From the NCBI GenBank assembly GCA_958427355.1, contig CAUACA010000004.1, positions 56,043 to 120,042 on the forward strand: a stretch of 64,000 bases of DNA, read 5' to 3'. The DNA is from an uncultured Collinsella sp. (GTDB lineage: Bacteria > Actinomycetota > Coriobacteriia > Coriobacteriales > Coriobacteriaceae). Below are positions 8,701 through 16,459 of the stretch, piece after piece. The translations under genes were made by a program, and so were the position numbers. The notes under the pieces were generated by a model. That model had not been told where the DNA came from and ran no database searches. It saw only the letters and a program-made list of their open reading frames with translations. How positions within the stretch are numbered: position 1 is the first letter of the stretch; each line of letters begins with the position of its first letter.

Positions 8701-8815
8701 CCTGCGCGAGCTCGAGGCGGGCAACGTTGCCGCCGTCGACCCGGCGTCGGCTCAGGCCGCGCATGCGCGCTGCTCGTATAACCACGAAGGAACGTTTGTA
8801 AGGAGGGACGTGTAG
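5717..8815 (+). CDS. addB: AddB-like PD-(D/E)XK nuclease subunit of an AddAB helicase-nuclease
   Basis: A 1032-residue partner of the AddA helicase. Together they resect double-strand breaks for RecA loading. The N-terminal two thirds is a helicase-like fold with no recognisable Walker A, as in AddB. The C-terminal RecB-type nuclease shows GGRIDRVD (about 861-868), VIDYKH (about 876-881) and QTLIYAQ (about 915-921), so the metal-binding Asp and catalytic Lys are present. Cysteines occur at TCPLC (about 726-730) and in ARCSYN near the C-terminus. The usual four-Cys Fe-S set of AddB is not obviously complete. The gene is followed after 3 bases by addA, whose ribosome site AAGGAGG lies inside the end of this gene, so the two are translationally linked. 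Confidence 0.88.
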   Translation: MPVRIYTTNAGTDLSDAESALLADLIARHGRAVLLAPTFAELDLCRHDAAEAGISLGIDYKTPASWLRSLWELLGDGRGFVDNLQRQMLFSDMIARRDDADLQPLSRSQGTVRMLARMARDVLPGVAGTTAERCGGNNCQPEPKSDAEARVFELLRAYAGGLDRRDMVEPCEAADIMAGALADSLPACARAVCVRGTTSFTHGLLELLSAVANNGGEVVVLLAREQAAMREELATAFDARGVLFEIAPLGEDAVASDVACGAAAQPAFIEVAGPHARAHVYADAIDKLVKAHKESKADKATATPADPVRVLVVSARAPQLFGELAARLAARHIAAETTEFTAFSQSIAGRQFAALAGLIERMKAADEGMASKTEWWPAPELTDWIYSPLSGADAASARGFDKNMRLSRSKTAAGVKSLLQSVQGQVRGARKAASDDNWFKNVPCVVSDVFQALWRDKPVTALKAMLAVAEALPDRALGGLDGQARRQAETALLRHAIDILMNDARALDVSQAATVPVLDGVRTKVDKRSTAYDYATYEVDRTPRAQVRFVSLADASVLRPGGYDAVLFADVDLDSYPLSHEEGPLATLTAELRRDGVSLEPAALLRVRFGRAMQAASGPVALARVTHDRQARECYPAAVWTELRAHAEAAGAAKPTRVGEGDIIADFDPAAGEGFRRERVTCEAPQHLSDEAIPYLVLRRRDGEGEDAPLVPRLTSASQIEAYSTCPLCWFVSYRVKPQSIDAGFGNMEKGNFVHDVLEHLHARLPQEGMERVTPENLPRAQELLREVFDETLAEHAGKRGAEGPLVPLSPVEERQVAEILPQLEGVLAYESEALAPFAPRYLEFAFNELKVEYAGWPLGGRIDRVDVDAENRAVVIDYKHRSGVEEFKLADPTVRDEETGEAPIDDPRWLPPHTQTLIYAQAMRRALGLDTRAALYFSTKGGKPALRGAASAELLEEERGDGRIPGLKKGFPGEGGSMDFDALLDRVEAGIAERLRELEAGNVAAVDPASAQAAHARCSYNHEGTFVRRDV

Positions 8816-8818
8816 GCC

Positions 8819-11800
8819 ATGGATCTTTCGACTTTGATGCCGCAACAGCTGCAGATTGTCAAAACGCTCGACCGCCCGCTGTTTGTCTCGGCGGGCGCCG
8901 GTTCGGGTAAGACCTTTACCCTCACGCGCCGCATCGTCTATGCGCTCTCGCCCGAATCCGGTCCGTTCGTCGAGCATCTGGACCAGGTACTCGCCATCAC
9001 CTTTACCAAGGATGCCGCGGCCGAGATCCGCGACCGCGTGCGCCGTGCGCTTATCGACGAGGGTATGGACGAGGAAGCACTGACCGTCGACGACGCGTGG
9101 ATTTCGACCATTCACGGCATGTGCTCGCGTATCCTGCGCGCGCACGCGCTGGAGCTGGGCATCGACCCCGAGTTCACGGTGCTCACCGATACCGACGAGC
9201 TCATGGATCAGGCTGTTGAGCATGTGCTGGGTCGCGCGACGGCACCCGATGCCGCCCCCGAGCTCGCGGCATCGCTCAAGGCCCTCTATGCCTGGTATCC
9301 CATGGCGGGCGAGGGCGGTTCCTTTGGCGGCGGTACGACCATCAAGGGTCTGGTGCGCGACCTGCTGGAGCTGTCGAGCCAGTTGCCGGGCGGTATGGAC
9401 GACGTGCGCGTGGCGCGCGGCCAGGCCGATACCTCGGCACTCGCCGATGCCTATCGCGCGGCGCTGGGTGCGAGCAAGGCCTCGACCGAGAAGGCGCAGG
9501 CGGCGCTCGATGCCATCGACGCGTTCGAGGCGAGCGGCAAGACCATGGCCGATGCGGCGCGACTCATGATGTCGTGCACCATGCCGCGCGCGAGCAAGGC
9601 ATTCCCTAAGGAGCAAGCCGAGCTGCTCAAGGCCGAGGCCGCCGATGCGTTTATCAATATCGTGCTTGCCTGCGGTGGCCCGGCGCTCGATGCGCTGGTG
9701 GGCCTGGCCCGTTCCGTGGAGGCGGAGTACCGTGCGCTCAAGGCCGACCAGTCCGCGCTCGACAATAACGATCTGCTGCGCATGGCATATGAGGCGCTGC
9801 GCGATTATCCCGCCATCCGAGCCGCCTACGAGGGCCGCTTTAAGATGGTCATGATCGACGAGTTCCAGGATACCGACCAGATGCAGGTCGACCTGATCCG
9901 TTACCTGACCGGCGCGGGGGAGCGTGCGCTTTGTACCGTGGGCGATGCGCAGCAGTCGATCTACCGCTTCCGCGGCGCCGAGGTCGAGGTCTTCCGTCGC
10001 CAGGAGCGCAAGGTGGGCTCGTCTACCGCGCCCGAGGCGACTGCCGCGGCCGACGCCCCTGCTGGCGAGCTCGTTAAGCTCGTGCGCAACTTCCGCAGCC
10101 ATGACGAGGTGCTGCGTTACGTGGCGCGCGTCTTTGATGGCGACGATGGCGGCCTGATGCAGAGCTTTTTGGATCTTGAGGCGAGCGACGGCCGCAAGGA
10201 CACGCTGGTGGCGGACGCCTCGCGTCGCCAGGCCCTCTTTGTTGCCGGCGGCAGTACGCAGGAGCGCACGCAGGCCAAGGCCCGTGCGATCGCCGAACGC
10301 TTCCGCGCACTTGCCGATGCCGGCCAGCCCCAGGGCGGCATGGTGCTGCTGCTGGGCCGCATGACCAACGCAGATGTCTACGCGCAGGCTTTCCGCGATC
10401 AGGGGCTCGACTGCGTCATCGCGGGCGGCTCGGTCTTTGCCCAGGCTGCCGAGGTGCAGACGGTGCGTGCCCTGGTCTGCGCGCTCGCCAATCCGGCCGA
10501 TACGGCGCAGGGCCTTATGCCGCTGCTCGCCTCGCCGATGTTTGCGCTCGGCGCCCAGGAGTTCCTGGCGCTGGCGACCAAGCTCGATAGCGAGACGGGG
10601 GAGACCTCGCGCCGGAATATCGACGCGGGCATCATGAGTGATTTCGACGTGCCGGGTCTGCAAGATCTGCCGCTCGTGACGCGCGCCCGCGAGGTGCTGC
10701 GGTATGCGCTTCGTCGCGTGGGCCGCGATTCGTTCGCCGCCATCGCGCGCGACGTGGTCAACGCCTCCGGCTGGTTTGTGCGTCTGGCACAGCGCGGTCC
10801 CGAGGGCAAGGCCATTGCCGCCAACGTGCTCAAGGCGCTCGACGCCGTGGCTGAGGCTGAGGCCGAGTTCGGCAACTCGCTGCGTTCCATCGCGCTGGCC
10901 TTCGACCGCTTCTTGGCGGGCAAGGAGGCCCCGGGCGCGCTCAACGAGGAGGGTGACGGCGCGGTACGCATCATGACGGTGCATGCCTCCAAGGGTCTGG
11001 AATATCCGGTCGTGGCGGTTGCCGAGTGCTTTGGCGTGCGTAAGTCCTCGGGTGCGGCACAGATGGGTCGCGTCGAGGGCGGAGCGCAAGTCGTGGCGCT
11101 GCCGGCTCGTTTTGATGGCGTTAAGCTTGCCGATGGGGCCTTCGTGAAGGGCGATGACGTCAAAAAGCAGTTTGAGCATGCGTTTAAGGGCAAGGGCACG
11201 TCGCTGTGGCTGCCGCCGGAGCTCATGGAGGACGTCTGTGCGACGGGCTCTCCCGCCGAGGCATTTGCCCGCCTGCGCAACGACGACCTGCGGCTTTCGC
11301 TCGAGGAGCGGGCCCGCTTGCTCTACGTTGCCATGACGCGTGCGCGCGAGCTGGTGATCTTGGCGATGGATGCTGGCGTGAGCCGTGGCAAGGTGACGGC
11401 GCCGACCTTCGACGTCGAGACCGATCTGACCTACGACGTGCTCCGCCGTATTTTGCCGACCGACGCTCTGGACATGCCGCAGCTCGATGCCGACCGCCTG
11501 GTGTTCGACAACTCCCAGCCGGGCGACTACGAGCTTATTTCGCTCGCGGGCTTTACCTTTGGCGAGCAGGCGTTTGAGGCCAACGCTTCGCTGGATGCCG
11601 AGGGCAGGCTTGTTCGTGGCGATGCCGATGCAGATGCTGCCGACGATTCGGCCAGCACAATCGTCCCCGGTCCTGCCGACCCCAAGCCCGATTCGTTTGA
11701 GCTTGTGTATCCCCAGGCAGTGGGCGTGCGCATGGGCACCTGTCCGTTCCCGGCGCGTGACTCGTATAGCTACTCGTCAATCGCCGCGGCGCTCCATGCC

Positions 11801-12451
11801 GAGACGGAAGACCGTGCCGCCGAGGCTCGTGTTCCCATGGACGAGTCCGGCGATGATGCAGAGTCGGATGGCTCGGAAATAACCGATGCAGACGTGGCCG
11901 CTGTCGAGCCCGCCGGCAATCCCATGGCGCTGGGCTCGGCCTTCCACGCCGCCTGCCAGTGGCTCATCGAGATGGGTGCCGACGCGTTGCCCGCCGCGCG
12001 TGCCGATGCGCTGGCACGCTTGTGGCGCCTGACGCCGGAGCAGCGCGAACGCTTCGACGTTGCCCTGGACCGCTGGCTCAAGTCGGCTGTTCGTGCCGAC
12101 CTGCTCGCGTGGCCGTGCGTTCGCGCCGAGGTGCCGTTCTTTTCGCTGGGCTGCGAGGACGAGGACATCGCTCGCTACGGTGCCTATGCCGAGGGCGCCA
12201 TCGATGCACTGGCCACCGACCCGGCCGATCCGTCGCGCGCCCTGGTCATTGATTACAAGACGGGCGGCACGCCGGACGAGACGCCGGACCAGCTGCTCGA
12301 GAAGCACGCCCTGCAGGCGCGCGTTTACGCCGACGTGTTGCACAAGGCGGGCTTTGAGGCCGTGACCGTCAAGTTCGTCCGCGTGGAGCAGCCGGATCCA
12401 ACCATCTTCGTCGAACCCGCCGAACCTCAAGTGGTCACCTACAACCTCTAG
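8819..12451 (+). CDS. addA: AddA-like UvrD-family helicase-nuclease
   Basis: A 1210-residue SF1A 3'-5' helicase fused to a RecB-type nuclease. Walker A is AGAGSGKT (25-32), the DExx box is MIDEFQDTD (about 345-353), followed by GDAQQSIYRFRG, motif V TVHASKGLEYP, and motif VI YVAMTRAREL (about 835-842). The C-terminal nuclease has EGAIDAL (about 1123-1129), LVIDYKTG (about 1142-1149) and QARVYA, so it appears active. Length and order match AddA of Firmicutes and Actinobacteria. It forms a two-gene operon with addB. A 63-base inverted repeat follows it. Confidence 0.92.
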   Translation: MDLSTLMPQQLQIVKTLDRPLFVSAGAGSGKTFTLTRRIVYALSPESGPFVEHLDQVLAITFTKDAAAEIRDRVRRALIDEGMDEEALTVDDAWISTIHGMCSRILRAHALELGIDPEFTVLTDTDELMDQAVEHVLGRATAPDAAPELAASLKALYAWYPMAGEGGSFGGGTTIKGLVRDLLELSSQLPGGMDDVRVARGQADTSALADAYRAALGASKASTEKAQAALDAIDAFEASGKTMADAARLMMSCTMPRASKAFPKEQAELLKAEAADAFINIVLACGGPALDALVGLARSVEAEYRALKADQSALDNNDLLRMAYEALRDYPAIRAAYEGRFKMVMIDEFQDTDQMQVDLIRYLTGAGERALCTVGDAQQSIYRFRGAEVEVFRRQERKVGSSTAPEATAAADAPAGELVKLVRNFRSHDEVLRYVARVFDGDDGGLMQSFLDLEASDGRKDTLVADASRRQALFVAGGSTQERTQAKARAIAERFRALADAGQPQGGMVLLLGRMTNADVYAQAFRDQGLDCVIAGGSVFAQAAEVQTVRALVCALANPADTAQGLMPLLASPMFALGAQEFLALATKLDSETGETSRRNIDAGIMSDFDVPGLQDLPLVTRAREVLRYALRRVGRDSFAAIARDVVNASGWFVRLAQRGPEGKAIAANVLKALDAVAEAEAEFGNSLRSIALAFDRFLAGKEAPGALNEEGDGAVRIMTVHASKGLEYPVVAVAECFGVRKSSGAAQMGRVEGGAQVVALPARFDGVKLADGAFVKGDDVKKQFEHAFKGKGTSLWLPPELMEDVCATGSPAEAFARLRNDDLRLSLEERARLLYVAMTRARELVILAMDAGVSRGKVTAPTFDVETDLTYDVLRRILPTDALDMPQLDADRLVFDNSQPGDYELISLAGFTFGEQAFEANASLDAEGRLVRGDADADAADDSASTIVPGPADPKPDSFELVYPQAVGVRMGTCPFPARDSYSYSSIAAALHAETEDRAAEARVPMDESGDDAESDGSEITDADVAAVEPAGNPMALGSAFHAACQWLIEMGADALPAARADALARLWRLTPEQRERFDVALDRWLKSAVRADLLAWPCVRAEVPFFSLGCEDEDIARYGAYAEGAIDALATDPADPSRALVIDYKTGGTPDETPDQLLEKHALQARVYADVLHKAGFEAVTVKFVRVEQPDPTIFVEPAEPQVVTYNL

Positions 12452-12463
12452 CCCTCAGATAAC

Positions 12464-12526
12464 TTGCGGTGGAATACGGACTGTTTTGGCCAAAAAAGCC
12501 GCCAAACAGTCCGCATTTCACCGCAA
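12464..12526. repeat. Dispersed long inverted repeat, copy 2
   Basis: Same family as the repeat at 1418-1480. The outer arms begin TTGCGGTG and end CACCGCAA. One stem pair is changed from G-C to C-G on both arms relative to copy 1, a compensated change. It lies between addA and dnaE and has no T-tract after it. Confidence 0.8.
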
Positions 12527-12627
12527 CTGCAAGAGGAGCCGTGTGGGTTTGGCTAGGTTCGGGTGCTGTCCATGCCGTGGGGTAAAATCGTTCAGTCAGA
12601 ACACGAACCCGCATCGGAGCTCATCAC

Positions 12628-15600
12628 ATGGCATTCGTCCATCTGCACAATCACACTGTCTTTTCCATGCTCGACGGCGCAACCCGTATCCAGGATATGG
12701 TCAACCGTGCCGTTGAGCTGGGCATGCCTGCCGTGGCCATTACCGACCACGGCTACATGTATGGCGTGCCCGACCTGGCGCTGGCCTGCGACGCCGTCAA
12801 CCACAACACACCCGAGTACAAAACCTGGAGCCACGACAAGGCCTTCCTGGAAAAGGACCGCCGCGACGAGTTGGTGGAGCCCGATCCCGAGGAAAACCCG
12901 CGCGAGCATGCCCAGTATGTGAAGGACATGGCCATGTGGGACGAGAAGGGCAACATCGACGAGCTCAAGCCGCCCCTGGTCATCAAGCCCATCTTTGGCT
13001 GCGAGGTCTACTTTACGCCGGACGAGACCCTTGCCCGCGACCACAAGCCCGAGCTCTACCATATGATCCTCCTGGCCAAAGACCAGGAAGGCTACGTCAA
13101 CCTGATGCAAACGGTCTCCGAGGCCGCCGTGCAGGGCTTTTACTACAAGCCGCGCGTGACGCTCGACAACCTGCGCCGCCATGCCAAGGGCATGATCTGC
13201 ACGAGCGCCTGTATCGCGGGCATCATCCCCAAATACATCGACCGCGGTGACATGGAGGGCGCCATCAAGTGGGCCGAGACCTTCCGTGACACCTTTGATC
13301 CCGGCGACTTCTATATCGAGATTCAGGAACACGGCATCACCACCGACAACGGCCTGACCGACGAGCAGATGGACCGCACGCTCATCGACATTGCTAAACA
13401 GGTGGGCGTCAAGGTCATCGCCACCAACGACTTCCACTACCTGCGCCGCGAGGATGCGCCCGTGCAGGACGTCATCATGTGCATTGGCATGAACGCCAAG
13501 GTCGATGACCCCAACCGCATGCGCATGACCGGCTCGGAGTTTTACATGAAGACCGAGGAGGAGATGCGGGCAATGTTCCCGTATTGCCCCGAGGCCTGCG
13601 ACAACACGCTCGAGATCGCCGACAAGTGCTACGTGGAGCTCGACTGGGACTCCATCATCCTGCCGCGCTTCCCGTTGCTCGACCCCGGCGAGACGCACGA
13701 GAGCCAGTTCCGCCGCGAGTGCGAGAAGGGCCTGCGCCAGCACTACGGCGACGACTGGGCCACGCGCGAGATCGGCGGCGTCAACATCAAAGAGCGCTTT
13801 GAGTACGAATACAAGGTCATTTGCGACAAGGGTTTTGCCGCCTACTTTTTGATCGTTGCCGAGTACGTGCAATGGGCCAAGGACAACGGCATCGGCGTCG
13901 GCCCCGGCCGTGGCTCGGCCGCCGGCGCTATCGTCGCCTACGCCATGAACATCACCGCGTTCGACCCGCTCGAGAACGGCCTGATGTTCGAGAGGTTCCT
14001 GTCCCCGCAGCGTACCGAGATGCCCGATATCGATATGGACTTCGACGATGAGCGGCGCCTCGAGGTCGTGGAGCACGTTCGTCAGCTCTACGGCCCCGAG
14101 AAGGTCACCCACGTCATCACCTACTCGACCATCAAGGCCAAGCAGGCCATCAACGACGCCGCGCGCGTCTTGGACTACCCGGTCTACATGGGTCAGCGCC
14201 TGTCCAAGATGGTCTCGAGCGACCCCAAGGTCAAGCTCAAGCAGGTGCTCGACAAGCAGCCCGGCAAAGAGGATCTGTTTAACCCCGATTTTGCCGAGGC
14301 CTATAAAAAGGACGACGACGCCCGCCGCATCATCGACACGGCGCTCTCGATCGAGGGTCTCACCCGTGGCGAGGGCGTGCACGCGTGCGCCGTTCTGATC
14401 TGCCGCGACCCCGTCAACGAGCACGTGCCCACCAAGCTCGACACCAAGGGCGGCGTCGAGATTACCCAGTACGAGGGCCATACCGTTGCCGACATGGGCC
14501 TGCTCAAGATGGACTTCTTGGGCCTGCGTACGCTGACGGTTATCTCCAAGGCCAAGGCAAACATCAAAAAGAACTTCGGCATCGACATCAAAGAGGAAGA
14601 GATTCCCTTTGACGATCCCGAGATCTTTAAACTCATGGGCTCCGGCCACACCGCCGGCGTCTTCCAGGTCGAGTCCGCCGGCATGACGGCCACGATCAAG
14701 AACATGAAGCCCACCGAGTACAAGCACGTCGTGGCATTGATCGCTCTGTACCGCCCGGGCCCGCTGGGCGCCGGCATGGTCTCGTCCTACATCAACCGTA
14801 TGAACGGCAAGGAGCCGGCCGTCTCCTACGACGACCGCCTGGACGACATCCTGGGCGAAACCTACGGCACCATGGTCTACCAGGAGCAGGTTATGCTCAT
14901 CTCCGTCGAGATGTGCGGCTTCTCCAAGGGCGAATCGGACTCGCGTATCCGTAAGCCCGTGGCTAAGAAAAAGATTAAGCTGCTCACGTCGACGGTGCTC
15001 CACTGGGAGGATGGCTCGGACGAGACCACCTACGACCACTGGATGAACGGCGCTATCAAGAACAACTACACGCGCGAGGTCGCCCAGAAGATTTGGGACG
15101 ATGTTCTCGAGTTCGCATCCTACGCCTTCAACAAGTCGCACTCCGCCGGCTACGCCATCCTGGTTATGCAGACGGCGTGGCTCAAGGCGCACTATCCGCA
15201 CGAGTACATGGCGGCCGTTCTGACGTCCTATACGGGTAAGACCGACAAGATCGTGCACTACGTCTCGGCATGCCGTCACGACGGCATCCCCGTGCTTTCG
15301 CCAGATGTCAACGAGTCCGGTACCGAGTTCACGGCTACCAAGGAGGGCGTGCGCTTTGGTCTGGCCGGCATCCGCGGCGTGGGCACCGGCGTGGCGCAGG
15401 CGATTATCGCCGAGCGCGAGGCGGGCGGTCCGTTTAAGACGCTGCACGACTTTGTCGAGCGCGTGGACTCCAGCCAGGCAAACCGCCGCGTGATCGAATC
15501 GCTCATCAAGGCAGGCGCCTTCGACTCCACGGGGTATCCGCGTCGCCAGATGATGCACTTTGTGGACAAGAACAACCCCGAGAACATCATCGATGCCGCA

Positions 15601-16431
15601 GTAAAGCGCCAGAAGGATCGCGCGAGCGGCCAGACGTCGTTCTTCGATATGTTTGGCGACGTTGAGGGCTCGGGCTTTGAGGTGAGCGTGCCCGATCCGG
15701 ATGGCCAGGAGTGGGACCGCCACCTTAAGCTGAGCCAGGAGAAAGAGGTTCTGGGCATCTATGTCTCGGACCACCCGCTGCGCCCGTTTGAGTATGCACT
15801 TAGCAAAGCGCGCGACTTCTCGTTCTCGCAGATCGACACCGGCTATGAGGTGCAAAACCCCACGGGCGGTACCATCAACCAGGAGATTCCCGAGGGCAAG
15901 GCGCTGTGGTGGGCCGGCATGGTCTCGAGCGTGTCCAAGCGCGTGACCAAAAACGGCGACCCCATGGGCATCGTGCAGCTCGAGGACATGGAAGGCGAGG
16001 CCACGGTCGTGGTGTTCCCCAAGACCTACAAGGAGGCCGAGGGGTATCTGTACGGCGAGGTCGATCCCGAGACCGGCGCGCAGCTGTCCGACGCGTTTGT
16101 GCGCATTAAGGGCAAGCTCGAGCGCTCGGACCGCGGCGACCAGATCATCGCGCAGGAGATTGTGCCGCTGGAGCTTAGCGAGGAGAAAAACAAGCCCAAG
16201 GTCTTTGAGGTCATGGTGCCCAACAGCCGCTTTAGCCAGGGCAATATGGCGCGCCTGGCCACGGTGCTCACCACCAACCCGGGCGGCGACCGCGTGGAGA
16301 TCTTTATTGAGCAAGTCGACGGGCGCGTGCTGCGCGCTGAGGTGCCGGCCAAGGTCAATGCACGCTCGATTCCGCTGCTGGCAGAGGCAAAGGCCATCGT
16401 CGGCAACCAAGGCCGCGTGACGGTTATCTAA
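12628..16431 (+). CDS. dnaE: DNA polymerase III subunit alpha
   Basis: A 1267-residue replicative polymerase. The N-terminal PHP domain starts with HLHNHT (5-10) and keeps its metal-type histidines. The palm carries the catalytic aspartates in PDIDMDFDDERR (about 466-477), GVGPGRGSAAGA precedes it, and the finger region has AYAFNKSHSAGYA-type sequence (FNKSHSAGYA). A helix-hairpin-helix region (LAGIRGVG) and a C-terminal OB-fold segment (about 1085-1180) follow. The segment after SRIRKPVAKKKIK is longer and more divergent than the E. coli equivalent, but no intein motifs are seen. GGAG lies 9 bases before ATG 12628. It stands alone, with the next helicase gene starting 28 bases after its stop. 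Confidence 0.97.
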   Translation: MAFVHLHNHTVFSMLDGATRIQDMVNRAVELGMPAVAITDHGYMYGVPDLALACDAVNHNTPEYKTWSHDKAFLEKDRRDELVEPDPEENPREHAQYVKDMAMWDEKGNIDELKPPLVIKPIFGCEVYFTPDETLARDHKPELYHMILLAKDQEGYVNLMQTVSEAAVQGFYYKPRVTLDNLRRHAKGMICTSACIAGIIPKYIDRGDMEGAIKWAETFRDTFDPGDFYIEIQEHGITTDNGLTDEQMDRTLIDIAKQVGVKVIATNDFHYLRREDAPVQDVIMCIGMNAKVDDPNRMRMTGSEFYMKTEEEMRAMFPYCPEACDNTLEIADKCYVELDWDSIILPRFPLLDPGETHESQFRRECEKGLRQHYGDDWATREIGGVNIKERFEYEYKVICDKGFAAYFLIVAEYVQWAKDNGIGVGPGRGSAAGAIVAYAMNITAFDPLENGLMFERFLSPQRTEMPDIDMDFDDERRLEVVEHVRQLYGPEKVTHVITYSTIKAKQAINDAARVLDYPVYMGQRLSKMVSSDPKVKLKQVLDKQPGKEDLFNPDFAEAYKKDDDARRIIDTALSIEGLTRGEGVHACAVLICRDPVNEHVPTKLDTKGGVEITQYEGHTVADMGLLKMDFLGLRTLTVISKAKANIKKNFGIDIKEEEIPFDDPEIFKLMGSGHTAGVFQVESAGMTATIKNMKPTEYKHVVALIALYRPGPLGAGMVSSYINRMNGKEPAVSYDDRLDDILGETYGTMVYQEQVMLISVEMCGFSKGESDSRIRKPVAKKKIKLLTSTVLHWEDGSDETTYDHWMNGAIKNNYTREVAQKIWDDVLEFASYAFNKSHSAGYAILVMQTAWLKAHYPHEYMAAVLTSYTGKTDKIVHYVSACRHDGIPVLSPDVNESGTEFTATKEGVRFGLAGIRGVGTGVAQAIIAEREAGGPFKTLHDFVERVDSSQANRRVIESLIKAGAFDSTGYPRRQMMHFVDKNNPENIIDAAVKRQKDRASGQTSFFDMFGDVEGSGFEVSVPDPDGQEWDRHLKLSQEKEVLGIYVSDHPLRPFEYALSKARDFSFSQIDTGYEVQNPTGGTINQEIPEGKALWWAGMVSSVSKRVTKNGDPMGIVQLEDMEGEATVVVFPKTYKEAEGYLYGEVDPETGAQLSDAFVRIKGKLERSDRGDQIIAQEIVPLELSEEKNKPKVFEVMVPNSRFSQGNMARLATVLTTNPGGDRVEIFIEQVDGRVLRAEVPAKVNARSIPLLAEAKAIVGNQGRVTVI

Positions 16432-16459
16432 GCTACCCCGGGTGAGATTGGAGGAAGTG

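Noticed and set aside
7145..11179. A minus-strand open frame of over 1300 codons opposite addB and addA
   Set aside because: It lies opposite two genes with clear helicase and nuclease motifs. Its translation is rich in Arg, His, Gly and Leu, has no motif, and no ribosome site. It is a high-GC shadow.
14900..15120. Possible intein or large insertion in DnaE
   Set aside because: The segment is longer than in E. coli but lacks intein splice-site Cys/Asn and homing-endonuclease blocks; total length is only modestly above normal.
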